Source: Devosia salina (GTDB lineage: Bacteria; Pseudomonadota; Alphaproteobacteria; Rhizobiales; Devosiaceae). From it: 64,000 nt of DNA. Position 1 is the first letter of the stretch; each line of letters starts with the position of its first letter. Below, piece by piece: positions 40,743 through 49,112 of the stretch. The translations under genes and the position numbers were made by a program. The stretch covers positions 1,344,001-1,408,000 of the forward strand of contig NZ_CP080590.1 of NCBI RefSeq assembly GCF_019504385.1, read 5' to 3'. Under the pieces are notes generated by a model, which did not search any database, was not told the DNA's origin, and saw only the letters and a program-made list of their open reading frames with translations.

Positions 40743-42772
40743 CGTTTCAACAGAGCTCCGGCGTCACCCGTCGACACATCCATATCGCCCGCGCTCGCGC
40801 GGGGAATGAACAGGTGTTCCACGCTGACCCAGGACGGCACGTACTTGCCCCTATGCAGCCAGAACGAACCGCCGCAAACCTCGCTGGCCATGTCGATCAT
40901 CGCATGCATCTGCTCGGCGTTTCGGGACGTCATCTCGATCCAGACGAAGCCGCGGCCGGTCTCGGGCTGACGGGTGAAGCGGACCCCGATCCCCTGGCCA
41001 GGGTGCATCTGCATATTGGGCAGGCTCAGGCGCAACCGGGAAAAGAACTCGGGCGCGAAACCGTCCGGCACGCACACTTCCAGATTGCGAATGCGGCGAC
41101 GGCTCTCGCGAAACAGCTTGCCGATGAGACGCTTGGCCGGAACACTGGTCCACGGGGCCAGCACCTGCTCGGATGAACCGACAATGCGCAGCCGGCCGCG
41201 CAGGCGCAGGCTCAGAAGCAGCTTCTGCACGGGAGCCGGCGAGCCCCGCATTGGCGCGAAGGGCCCCCGATCCCGCGGGTGCTGCTCGCCCACCGGATTG
41301 ACATTGTAGACCATCAATTCCTGGCTGCGCGGATACCAGTGCACCGTCGTGCTGAAATTGGCCCGATAGCCGCCTTCGACATAGGATTCGAGCTGGCTGT
41401 CGGGATGCCACTCGATCACATTGGCGAGGCGCTGGTTGGGCTGGCAACGGAAGGTGACTTCGGTGACGACAATCGTTGGATCGGCGCGGAGCCGGTCCCA
41501 CTCGTCGTCATTGCGCCGTGAGTACACTTCAGCCCCGTCAGGTCCGACATAGCGGATCGCCGAGATCAGGTCATAGAGCGAAATGTGTTCGTTGCTGCTG
41601 CCATGGACTTCGGCAAAAAAGCACGCGCCCGCCGATATATCCACGAATTCGGGGAGGGTGGCCAGGCTCATCCCCATCGGAGCCAGATGGTCGAGTACTG
41701 CCCGCAGGGTCGTACCGGCGCGCACGGTCAGATCCTCGCCCTCCATTCCGATGACGCCCGAATAGTGCTCCATCACCAACTGGTCGGTACGCTGGCGATC
41801 GTTGAACCAGAGGAAGTAACCACGCCCGATCGTGTGGAAGGGTCGGCCGCCGCGCACAATCCCGCGGATGATCTCGAGGCTGTCGGCATTGACGATGCGG
41901 GCGGGCGGCTCGAAGAACTCCGACAAGTTCCGGTTTGTCGTGATGCCGGTCAGCCGGCGGACCTTGCTCGTGTCCACCTGCACGTTCTGGCCGAGGAACC
42001 AGAGGGTTGATGGAATCAGCCCCCCGGCGGCACGCGCGAGCCAGTTCGGGGCCAGCAGGATGGAGCGCTGGGCAAGCATCGCCGCATGACGGAAATAGGC
42101 GTCCGATGACACATCCAGATCGCCCAGATTGACGATCTCGTTGCAGACCCCGTTCTCGATCAAGGCCAGCAATTGCCGACTGAGGTCTTCGACATGGACG
42201 AGGTTGAAGGTGCGGTTCCTGATCCCCACCGGGGCCCAGCGCATGGCATCGACGATGCCGCTCGACCATTGCATATGCGGCCCCATCACCACGGTGGGAC
42301 GCACGATCAGATAGTCGGTGCCCTTGTCGCGGCAAGCCGAAATCACCCGCTGTTCTTCAGTCAGCTTCAGCCGGGTATAGGCGTCGAGGCGGGCATTCTC
42401 TGCCAGTTCCAGGTCTTCGCCCTGGATCGGGTGTTGGTGCGGATCGAGCGCGGAATACACCACCTGCGAGCTGAAATAGACGAACAGGCGGCATTGCCCG
42501 GGCTGGATAAGGGCGAGCAGCGCTTCGGTGACGGCGCGATTGGTGTCGATAAAGGCGCGACCGCGGGCTTTGGTATTGAGGGCCGCGTGGACAATGATCT
42601 CGGAATGCGCGACGGCGTTCGCGAGCCCCGCCTCGTCGTTGAAAGCGACGGCATTGGCGCCGGCGGTGCGGGGCAGGGTGCGATAGACCGGGCGCACATC
42701 ATGGTTGGCAGAGAAGGTCGTCAGCAGTTGCCGGCCGATCCCACCCCCCGCGCCAACCAGGCAGATATTCAC
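40739..42772 (-). CDS. Fusion of SDR epimerase/dehydratase and FAD-linked oxidase domains
   Basis: 677 residues from GTG 42772 (AGGGA eight bases upstream). The frame is open for 190 more bases but these overlap the GT gene and lack similarity. Residues about 1-300 are an extended SDR: Rossmann loop CLVGAGGGIGRQLL, active-site YTRLK (Tyr-x3-Lys) and VRPTVVMGP. Residues about 300-460 resemble the FAD_binding_4 (PCMH) domain of sugar-lactone oxidases and DprE1 (LPEFVDISAGACFFAEVHGS), followed by a C-terminal cap (about 470-650). Both are oxidoreductase domains, so the protein could oxidise and re-reduce a sugar hydroxyl (net epimerisation). Gene follows a GT1 glycosyltransferase by 67 bases. 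Function inferred, not known. Confidence 0.75.
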   Translation of the reverse strand: MNICLVGAGGGIGRQLLTTFSANHDVRPVYRTLPRTAGANAVAFNDEAGLANAVAHSEIIVHAALNTKARGRAFIDTNRAVTEALLALIQPGQCRLFVYFSSQVVYSALDPHQHPIQGEDLELAENARLDAYTRLKLTEEQRVISACRDKGTDYLIVRPTVVMGPHMQWSSGIVDAMRWAPVGIRNRTFNLVHVEDLSRQLLALIENGVCNEIVNLGDLDVSSDAYFRHAAMLAQRSILLAPNWLARAAGGLIPSTLWFLGQNVQVDTSKVRRLTGITTNRNLSEFFEPPARIVNADSLEIIRGIVRGGRPFHTIGRGYFLWFNDRQRTDQLVMEHYSGVIGMEGEDLTVRAGTTLRAVLDHLAPMGMSLATLPEFVDISAGACFFAEVHGSSNEHISLYDLISAIRYVGPDGAEVYSRRNDDEWDRLRADPTIVVTEVTFRCQPNQRLANVIEWHPDSQLESYVEGGYRANFSTTVHWYPRSQELMVYNVNPVGEQHPRDRGPFAPMRGSPAPVQKLLLSLRLRGRLRIVGSSEQVLAPWTSVPAKRLIGKLFRESRRRIRNLEVCVPDGFAPEFFSRLRLSLPNMQMHPGQGIGVRFTRQPETGRGFVWIEMTSRNAEQMHAMIDMASEVCGGSFWLHRGKYVPSWVSVEHLFIPRASAGDMDVSTGDAGALLKR

Positions 42773-42839
42773 CGCGCAGTTCCCTTCTGGATCTGATCCG
42801 TGCTGGACGGACCCGGTGGTAAAGACGATTCGATCACGA

Positions 42840-44129
42840 TCATATGGGGACAGAGAAGCGGCGTGCACCCGCCTTGGCGGCGTCAATGGTGGCTTCGATG
42901 AAACTGACGGCAGTTCCAAGCCCGTCCTCGGCCGCCAGTGCCCGGCCAATGGAAGCGGCATTGGCTGCCATGGCCGGGTTGGTGGTCAGCTCGCGCAATG
43001 CGTTGGCGAGGATCTCCGGCGTTATGGCGCGCAGCCGGACCGGGGCAGGGCCGCAGCCCAGGGCGCGCACCCGGCGGCCCCAATAGCGCTGGTCATAGGC
43101 CTGCGGAAGCGTGAAAGTCGGCTTGCCGGCGCGCAGTCCGGCGGCGGTGGTGCCGGCGCCGCCATGATGCACCACGGCGGCGCATAGCGGGAACAGCCTG
43201 TCATGCGGTGCTTCCGAGACGGCAAAGACCGTATCGGGCAGATCGTCCGCATTGATGCCGCCCCAGCCGCGCGACACGATGGCCCGGCCACCCCATTGGC
43301 TCAGCGCGGACTTGAGCAGCTGGGTGTTCCGGTCCGCGCCGAACGGCATCGAGCCAAACCCGATATAGACCGGCGGCGGTCCTGCATCGAGGAAGCGCTG
43401 CAAGTCGGCCGGAGGCACCCAGTTGGTGTTGTCGTCGAGGAACCAGAAGCCGGTCACCACGGCGGTTTGGGGCCAGTCGCGCGGGCGCGGCGATACGATC
43501 GAGGAGAAATTGTAGAGCGTGGGGATGTTGTTGCCGTTGCTGTCCCGGAACAGCCCCCCTCGCTTGCGCGGCGGCAGGCCCATGAGTTCCTTGCGCACGC
43601 GATCTCGCGGCAGGTCGTAGTAGCCCTGCTGAATGTTCATCGCGATATAGCTGAGCTTGTTGAAGGTCGGCCCCAGATCTGGAACCTCATAGGCACAGAC
43701 AGGAAATTCGCGGGTCGGATTGAGCGGCTGCATCGCCGTCATGATGACGGGAATGTCGAGCGCCTCGGCGATATCGATGCCAAAGCTGGTATTGATATTG
43801 ACCACCACCGCATCGGCGCCCTGCGCCATCACCCAGGAATTGCGCGCGGCGCGCTCGACCAGGGCCTGGCCCTGGCGCAGCAATTGCGGGAAATGGTGCA
43901 GCTTCATCTGGCTGATCGCGGTGTCGAACCGCGATTCCTGCAGCCAGTTCTGCATATTGGTCCCGAGATTATGGAACTCGATGCCGTGGGAGGTTACCAG
44001 GCTCTCAAAGTCGGAATTGGTGCCCACCACGACGTCATGGCCGTGCTTCTTGAGCTCAAGAGCGAGCGCCAAATAAGGCCTGACATCACCTGCCGTACCA
44101 ATTGTGGCGATAGCGACGCGCTTGCTCAT
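42840..44129 (-). CDS. GT1-family glycosyltransferase (sterol/flavonoid/macrolide type)
   Basis: 429-residue GT-B enzyme. N-terminus MSKRVAIATIGTAGDVRPYL is the typical GT28/GT1 start (GTxGDVxP); the donor-binding C-terminal region includes VYIGFGSMPFGADR and the PSPG-like motif HDRLFPLCAAVVHHGGAGTT (about residues 330-349). Such enzymes glycosylate lipids, sterols/hopanoids or polyketides. It precedes the SDR/FAD fusion, suggesting a pathway for a modified glycolipid or secondary metabolite. Confidence 0.88.
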   Translation of the reverse strand: MSKRVAIATIGTAGDVRPYLALALELKKHGHDVVVGTNSDFESLVTSHGIEFHNLGTNMQNWLQESRFDTAISQMKLHHFPQLLRQGQALVERAARNSWVMAQGADAVVVNINTSFGIDIAEALDIPVIMTAMQPLNPTREFPVCAYEVPDLGPTFNKLSYIAMNIQQGYYDLPRDRVRKELMGLPPRKRGGLFRDSNGNNIPTLYNFSSIVSPRPRDWPQTAVVTGFWFLDDNTNWVPPADLQRFLDAGPPPVYIGFGSMPFGADRNTQLLKSALSQWGGRAIVSRGWGGINADDLPDTVFAVSEAPHDRLFPLCAAVVHHGGAGTTAAGLRAGKPTFTLPQAYDQRYWGRRVRALGCGPAPVRLRAITPEILANALRELTTNPAMAANAASIGRALAAEDGLGTAVSFIEATIDAAKAGARRFSVPI

Positions 44130-44547
44130 GCACCTATCCGATGAAATTCTTCTGCCGCAGCAGCAAAACCCCTAGATGTAAAGCCGCACCGGCATTTACA
44201 AGCTTTGTCGGAAAACATAATAGGGTATTGGCCACGCGCGGGTGTGGTAGCAGAAGACAATTCGCAAGGGCAAGAGACATGGCGTCTCCGTTCACTGTTG
44301 CATGGTTTGGAGCAGTGCTCGCCGGCAAGCCGGTGGCGGCACGCGCGGCTGCAGCGAGCGCCCGATAGCTCTTCCCGATGGCCACAAGGTGGCCGGGAAG
44401 AGCCGAACATGTTCCGTCTTCGACCCGAAAGGGTCGCTTTAACCCGTCCAGAACCATAATTCCGCGATAATCGACCTCTCATAATCGAGGCGTGGCGCCA
44501 TTGCGCGTCGCGGTCAGCTACCGGCCCCGCAGGGCCCCGAGGAATCA
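44130..44547. other. 418-bp intergenic region with large hairpin
   Basis: No convincing gene; a leftward open frame of 107 codons (44134-44457) has no ribosome-binding site or family features. A strong hairpin at 44368-44403 and a 14-bp-spaced direct repeat ATAATCGA (44467-44474 and 44481-44488) lie here. It should contain the divergent promoters of the GT1 gene and the aminotransferase gene. Confidence 0.55.
44368..44403. other. 36-nt bulged hairpin
   Basis: GCTCTTCCC / GGGAAGAGC outer stem and GGCCAC / GTGGCC inner stem, a GAT bulge on the left and an AAG loop. No U-tract follows; it may be an RNA leader element or a repeat. Confidence 0.55.
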
Positions 44548-45771
44548 ATGAGCGAAGTTTTCCATCGCATCCGCCGTCTGCCGCCATACGTCTTTGCCCA
44601 TATCGACCCGATCAAGGCAAAGGCGCGCGCCGAGGGCGTGGACATCATCGACCTCGGCATGGGCAATCCTGACATGCCGACGCCCGAACACATCGTGGCC
44701 AAGCTCCAGGAAACCGTGAAGGATGGGCGGACCCACCGCTATTCCACCTCGCGCGGCATTCCCGGCCTGCGCAAGGCCCAGGCCAGCTATTATGGCCGCC
44801 GCTTTGGCGTGAAACTCAACCCGGACACCCAGGTGGTGGCAACGCTCGGCTCCAAGGAAGGCTTTGCCAACATGGCCTCGGCCATCACCGCGCCTGGCGA
44901 CGTGGTGCTGGTGCCCAACCCAACCTATCCCATTCATTCCTTCGGCTTCATCATGTCGGGCGGCGTGGTGCGCTCCATGCCGGCCGACCCGAATGAGGAT
45001 TTCATGCGCTCGCTCGATCGGGCGGTGCGCCATTCGATCCCCAAGCCGATTGCCCTGGTGCTCAACTACCCGGCCAACCCGACGGCCTATACCGCCGACC
45101 TCGATTTCTACACCGAGGTGGTCAAGTACTGTAAGGCCAACGACATCTTCATCCTCTCCGATCTCGCCTATTCCGAGATCTATTTCGATGAAAACAACCC
45201 GCCGCCTTCGGTGCTGCAGGTGCCCGGTGCCATCGACATCACTGTCGAATTCACCTCCATGTCCAAGACCTATTCCATGCCCGGCTGGCGCGTGGGCTTT
45301 GCCGTGGGCAATGAGCGCCTGATCGCGGCCCTGGCGCGCGTGAAGTCCTATCTCGACTACGGCGCCTTCACGCCTATCCAGGTGGCGGCCGTCGCCGCCC
45401 TCAATGGGTCGGACGAGGTGATCGACGAGGTTCGCAAGGTCTACAAGCACCGCCGCGATGTCATGGTCGAAAGCTTTGGCCGCGCCGGCTGGACCATCCC
45501 GGTTCCCAAGGCCACCATGTTTGCCTGGGCGCCGATCCCGGATCAGTTCGCCCATCTCGGTTCGCTCGAATTTGCCAAGCTCCTGGTGCAGGAGACCGGC
45601 GTCGCCGTGGCACCGGGCGTTGGCTTCGGCGAATATGGCGACCAGTATATCCGGCTCGCTTTCGTCGAGAACGAACAGCGCATCCGCCAGGCGGCGCGCA
45701 ACGTCAAGAAACTGCTCGGCTCCAAGCCGGGGCAGGGCAATGTGGTGCCGCTGACCGCATCGGGCAAATAG
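44548..45771 (+). CDS. Pyridoxal-phosphate aminotransferase, AlaC type
   Basis: 407-residue class I/II aminotransferase. PLP lysine in SMSKTYSMPGWRVGF (about residues 236-250), SDLAYSEIYFD with the PLP-ring Asp, and VLNYPANPTAYTADL. The N-terminus FHRIRRLPPYVFAHIDPIKA is typical of AlaC alanine aminotransferases, often annotated as LL-diaminopimelate aminotransferase. In related genomes this gene is usually followed by homoserine dehydrogenase; here 3.3 kb of other genes intervene. Confidence 0.92.
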   Translation: MSEVFHRIRRLPPYVFAHIDPIKAKARAEGVDIIDLGMGNPDMPTPEHIVAKLQETVKDGRTHRYSTSRGIPGLRKAQASYYGRRFGVKLNPDTQVVATLGSKEGFANMASAITAPGDVVLVPNPTYPIHSFGFIMSGGVVRSMPADPNEDFMRSLDRAVRHSIPKPIALVLNYPANPTAYTADLDFYTEVVKYCKANDIFILSDLAYSEIYFDENNPPPSVLQVPGAIDITVEFTSMSKTYSMPGWRVGFAVGNERLIAALARVKSYLDYGAFTPIQVAAVAALNGSDEVIDEVRKVYKHRRDVMVESFGRAGWTIPVPKATMFAWAPIPDQFAHLGSLEFAKLLVQETGVAVAPGVGFGEYGDQYIRLAFVENEQRIRQAARNVKKLLGSKPGQGNVVPLTASGK

Positions 45772-45784
45772 GCCGGGATTGTGG

Positions 45785-45805
45785 GGAGGCGGAGATCCCG
45801 CCTCC
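45785..45805 (+). terminator. Hairpin after the aminotransferase gene
   Basis: GGAGGCGG, loop AGATC, CCGCCTCC, followed only by TTCG; a weak or Rho-assisted terminator at best. Confidence 0.45.
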
Positions 45806-45827
45806 TTCGACGCGCTGGGATAGTCGT

Positions 45828-46970
45828 GTGGATGCAGCCATGAATGCCGCCATGCAATGCGACTATTTCGACAGGGGTGCGTGCCGCTCATGCACCTTGA
45901 TGGGCACGCCTTACGATGTCCAGCTCGCGGCCAAGATGGCGCATGCGCGCGAAGTTCTTGCTGCCTGGCCCGACGCTGTCTGGCTGCCGCCCATGACCAG
46001 TGCGTCCCACGGTTTTCGCAACCGGGCCAAGATGGTTGTCGGCGGCACGTCGGACAACCCGACACTCGGCATTCTCGATTCCACCCAGCATGGCGTCGAT
46101 CTCACCGGCTGCGGCATCCTTTCTGCTGGGCTGCGAGCGGCCTTCGCGCCGATCACCGCCTTCATTTCTCGCGCCCGCATCACCCCCTATGACATCCCCG
46201 CCCGCCGCGGGGAACTCAAGCATGTGCTGCTGACCCAATCTCCCGATGGCGATCTGATGCTGCGGTTCGTGCTGCGATCCACCGAGGCGCTCGGCCGCAT
46301 CCGCAAGCACTTGCCCGCTCTCCTGACCGACCTGCCGCAACTTGCGGTCGTCACCGCCAACCTGCTGCCCGAGCACAAGGCCGTGCTTGAGGGCGACGAA
46401 GAGATATTGCTCAGCGGCGGCGAGTCCCTCGCCATGCGCCTTGGCAGTCTGGTGCTGCATCTGCGGCCTGCCAGCTTCTTTCAGACCAATACCGAGGTCG
46501 CGGCGGGTCTCTATGCGCAGGCGAAGGCGTGGATCGACGAAGTCGCGCCCCGGTCCGTCTGGGACTTGTATTGCGGCGTCGGCGGTTTCGCTCTCCATGT
46601 TGCCGCGCCGGGTCGTCGAATCCACGGGGTCGAGGTGAGCGCACCGGCCGTCGAGTCGGCCCGGCTGAGCGCGTCAGAAGCGGGACTGGCGGATGTCACC
46701 TTTGCCGTGGGCGATGCGACGGCACTCTCCGCCGGTGACATCCCCGACGCGATCATCGTCAACCCGCCGCGCCGTGGCCTCGGCGACAGGCTATGCGCAG
46801 TGCTTGAGGCATCGGGCGTCCCGACGATCATCTATTCGAGCTGCAATGCCACGACGCTCGCCCAGGACATCGCCGCCATGCCCGCCTACGCCCCACAGCG
46901 TATCCGCCTGTTCGACATGTTCCCGCAGACTGACCATTCCGAAGTCATGGTGCTGCTCACCCGCCGCTGA
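45828..46970 (+). CDS. rlmC: 23S rRNA (uracil-C5)-methyltransferase, RlmC/RumB-like
   Basis: About 380 residues, close to E. coli RlmC (375). The N-terminal iron-sulfur Cys cluster CDYFDRGACRSC is present, RNA-binding region GFRNRAKMVVGG, TRAM-less architecture as in RlmC, SAM-binding WDLYCGVGGFALH (about residues 240-252), VNPPRRGLGDRLC and catalytic Cys in IIYSSCNATTLAQD (about 330-343), and the C-terminus RLFDMFPQTDHSEVMVLL. Alternative starts are ATG 45840 and ATG 45852 (MQCDYF, where E. coli RlmC starts). Methylates U747 of 23S rRNA in gammaproteobacteria; unusual in this lineage, so transfer is possible. Confidence 0.9.
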   Translation: MDAAMNAAMQCDYFDRGACRSCTLMGTPYDVQLAAKMAHAREVLAAWPDAVWLPPMTSASHGFRNRAKMVVGGTSDNPTLGILDSTQHGVDLTGCGILSAGLRAAFAPITAFISRARITPYDIPARRGELKHVLLTQSPDGDLMLRFVLRSTEALGRIRKHLPALLTDLPQLAVVTANLLPEHKAVLEGDEEILLSGGESLAMRLGSLVLHLRPASFFQTNTEVAAGLYAQAKAWIDEVAPRSVWDLYCGVGGFALHVAAPGRRIHGVEVSAPAVESARLSASEAGLADVTFAVGDATALSAGDIPDAIIVNPPRRGLGDRLCAVLEASGVPTIIYSSCNATTLAQDIAAMPAYAPQRIRLFDMFPQTDHSEVMVLLTRR

Positions 46971-47011
46971 CGCCGGAACAACACGGCCATGCGGTCCTGC
47001 CAAATAATACA

Positions 47012-47026
47012 TGACAATTTAAATCA
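47012..47026 (+). promoter_or_regulatory. Putative RirA iron box, tandem SBP operon
   Basis: TGA-N9-TCA (47012-47026), within ACATGAC-N8-TCACCTT. The same arms occur at 55131-55152 before the FecBCDE-type operon. TGA-N9-TCA is the IRO motif bound by RirA in rhizobia. Confidence 0.6.
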
Positions 47027-47066
47027 CCTTTTGTATGGAGGGCAATCTCTACGCAGAAGGTGACCC

Positions 47067-48035
47067 ATGTCGATACGCTCGCTTGTCCTCTCCGCCGTCA
47101 TTGGCCTGGCCATGGCAGTTGCCGCTCAGGCGCAGTCCTTTCCCGTCACCATCACCCATGCCTATGGCGAGACGACGATTCCGGCCAAGCCGCAGCGCAT
47201 CGTCACCTGGGGCTGGGCTGCCCAGGATGCCGTGATCGCTTTGGGCGAGGTGCCCGTGGGCATTCCCCATTTCAGCTATGGCGGCGACGAGAATGGCGCG
47301 CTCGCCTGGACCAAGGAGGCAGTGACCGCCCTGGGCGAGGATTTTCCGGCCATCCTGCCAGAGGGCTTCGATGCTCCGGTGGAAGCCATTGCCGCGCTGC
47401 AGCCCGACCTCATCATCGCCGTCTATTCCGGCCTGGCCGAGGAAGAATACGCGGTGCTGAACGGCATTGCCCCGGTCGTGGCCTTTCCCGAAAGCGCCTG
47501 GAGCACACCCTGGCAGCAGACCATCATCATCACCGGCGAGGCCATGGGCAAGAAGGCCGAGGCCGAGGCCTTGGTAGCCGAACTCGAACAGTTCATGGCC
47601 GATGAAACGGCAAAATACCCAGAGGTCGCAGGCGCCAGTTTCGCCGCCATCGCCGAATATAGTGGCGAAGTGGCGGTCTATGCCGATCTGGACAGCCGGG
47701 TGAAATTCCTGGTCGATGCCGGTCTGGTTTCGGCGCCCAGCGTCAGTGAACTCGCCCAGGGCGAAAGCTTCTACTTTTCACTCAGTTTCGAGACCTTCGA
47801 GCAGCTGACCGCTGATGTGCTGGTTTCCTATTTCGAGACCCCCGAGGCCGATGCCGCATTCTTCGCCAATCCCGTTATCGCCCTTCACCCGCAGGTCCAG
47901 CAGGGGGCAGTCGCCCATGTCGTCGGCGCCGAATTGATCAATGCCATCTCACCCCCCAGCGCCCTGTCGCTGAAATGGGGCTATCCCCAATACATCAAGC
48001 GGATCGCCGACGCGGTCAGAGCCGGTCAGAACTAA
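47067..48035 (+). CDS. Iron-siderophore ABC transporter substrate-binding protein 1
   Basis: 322-residue periplasmic protein of the FecB/FhuD type. Signal peptide MSIRSLVLSAVIGLAMAVAA (cleavage near QAQ-S), mature start FPVTITHAYGETTIPAKPQR, then IVTWGWAAQDAVIALGEVPVG and IAALQPDLIIAVYSGLAEEE, the class III cluster with a long connecting helix. AGAAGG precedes the ATG. It is followed 23 bases later by a homologous gene; no permease or ATPase is adjacent, so it probably uses a shared transporter. Confidence 0.92.
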   Translation: MSIRSLVLSAVIGLAMAVAAQAQSFPVTITHAYGETTIPAKPQRIVTWGWAAQDAVIALGEVPVGIPHFSYGGDENGALAWTKEAVTALGEDFPAILPEGFDAPVEAIAALQPDLIIAVYSGLAEEEYAVLNGIAPVVAFPESAWSTPWQQTIIITGEAMGKKAEAEALVAELEQFMADETAKYPEVAGASFAAIAEYSGEVAVYADLDSRVKFLVDAGLVSAPSVSELAQGESFYFSLSFETFEQLTADVLVSYFETPEADAAFFANPVIALHPQVQQGAVAHVVGAELINAISPPSALSLKWGYPQYIKRIADAVRAGQN

Positions 48036-48058
48036 GAACACACAACTGGAAGCAGACT

Positions 48059-49039
48059 ATGTTGAAGATTTCGTCCGCCATTATCCTTGCGTCACTAACC
48101 CTTCTCGTGCCCGCATTTGCCGTCGATACCTTCCCGGTGACCATCGAGCATGCGCTGGGCACCACCACCATCGAAACCAAACCCGCCCGGGTTGTGACCT
48201 GGGGCTGGTCTGCCCAGGACATTGTCATCGACCTGGGCATCGAGCCGGTCGGCATGCCATTTTTCGCCTATGGCGGCGGAGATGATGGCGTCCTGCCCTG
48301 GACCGAGGCTGCGCTGGCCGAAAAGGGCATGACCCTGCCCAACGTTCTGCCCAATACGCCCGAAGTGCCGCTCGAGGCCATTGCCGCGCTCCAGCCCGAC
48401 GTGATCATCGCGCCCTATTCGGGCCTGTCCGAGGATGAATATGCGACCCTGAGCAATATTGCTCCGGTTGTCGCCTATCCCGAAAAGCCCTGGTTTGCCG
48501 GCTGGCAGGAGGTCGTCACCCTGACCGGCAAGGCGCTGGGTCTGTCGGCCGAGGCCGACGCGCTGGTTGCCGAAACCATGGACTGGATGATTGCCGAGCG
48601 CGATCTCTATCCCGAGATCGAAGGCACGGTCTTTGCCAATGTCGTCAACCGCAATGATGGCCAGGTCTCGGTGCGTATCGAAGGCGATCCGCGCGTGCAG
48701 CTCTTTGCCGATATCGGCATGGTGCCCGCTGGCGAAGCGCCGGGTGGCTCGCTGGTCGATACCAAGATCGCCTACCTGCTCAGCTATGAGAATTTCGACC
48801 AGATTCCCGCCGAGATGCTCCTGAGCTTCTTCTCCAACCAGCAATCGGCCGACGACTTTTTCGCTATGGAGCTCATCCAGCTCTCGCCGCTGGTCAAGTC
48901 TCAGGCCTACACCAACCTTGTGGGTGACGAACTGACCATGGCGGTCAGCGGCGCTATCACGCCAGCCTCGCTGCGCTGGGGCTTCCCCAAGGTAATCGCC
49001 GAGGTGGGGCGGGCCGCAGCAGCCGCCAGGTCGGAATAG
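48059..49039 (+). CDS. Iron-siderophore ABC transporter substrate-binding protein 2
   Basis: 326-residue paralogue of the preceding protein. Signal peptide MLKISSAIILASLTLLVPA (cleavage near AFA-V), mature start FPVTIEHALGTTTIETKPAR, then VVTWGWSAQDIVIDLGIEPV and the shared IAALQPDVIIAPYSGLSEDE. Same length and motif order, but clearly diverged, so a tandem duplication that has probably changed ligand specificity. Co-transcribed with the first from the TGA-N9-TCA-bearing promoter. Confidence 0.92.
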   Translation: MLKISSAIILASLTLLVPAFAVDTFPVTIEHALGTTTIETKPARVVTWGWSAQDIVIDLGIEPVGMPFFAYGGGDDGVLPWTEAALAEKGMTLPNVLPNTPEVPLEAIAALQPDVIIAPYSGLSEDEYATLSNIAPVVAYPEKPWFAGWQEVVTLTGKALGLSAEADALVAETMDWMIAERDLYPEIEGTVFANVVNRNDGQVSVRIEGDPRVQLFADIGMVPAGEAPGGSLVDTKIAYLLSYENFDQIPAEMLLSFFSNQQSADDFFAMELIQLSPLVKSQAYTNLVGDELTMAVSGAITPASLRWGFPKVIAEVGRAAAAARSE

Positions 49040-49112
49040 CGCAGTTTGGGCCGTTCATGCCATCGGCCCATTTTTCCTATAACAACTCCTATTGACGGCT
49101 AGGCGAATTCCT

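Noticed and set aside
42773..42961. N-terminal extension of the SDR/FAD fusion
   Set aside because: Most of it overlaps the GT1 gene, it has no family similarity, and a GTG with a good ribosome-binding site starts exactly at the Rossmann strand.
44134..44457. Leftward open frame of 107 codons in the intergenic region
   Set aside because: No ribosome-binding site, no recognisable fold, and it covers the hairpin region; treated as non-coding.
47067..49039. Tandem similar genes as an assembly duplication
   Set aside because: The two proteins share motifs but differ throughout their sequence, so a real, old duplication is more likely.
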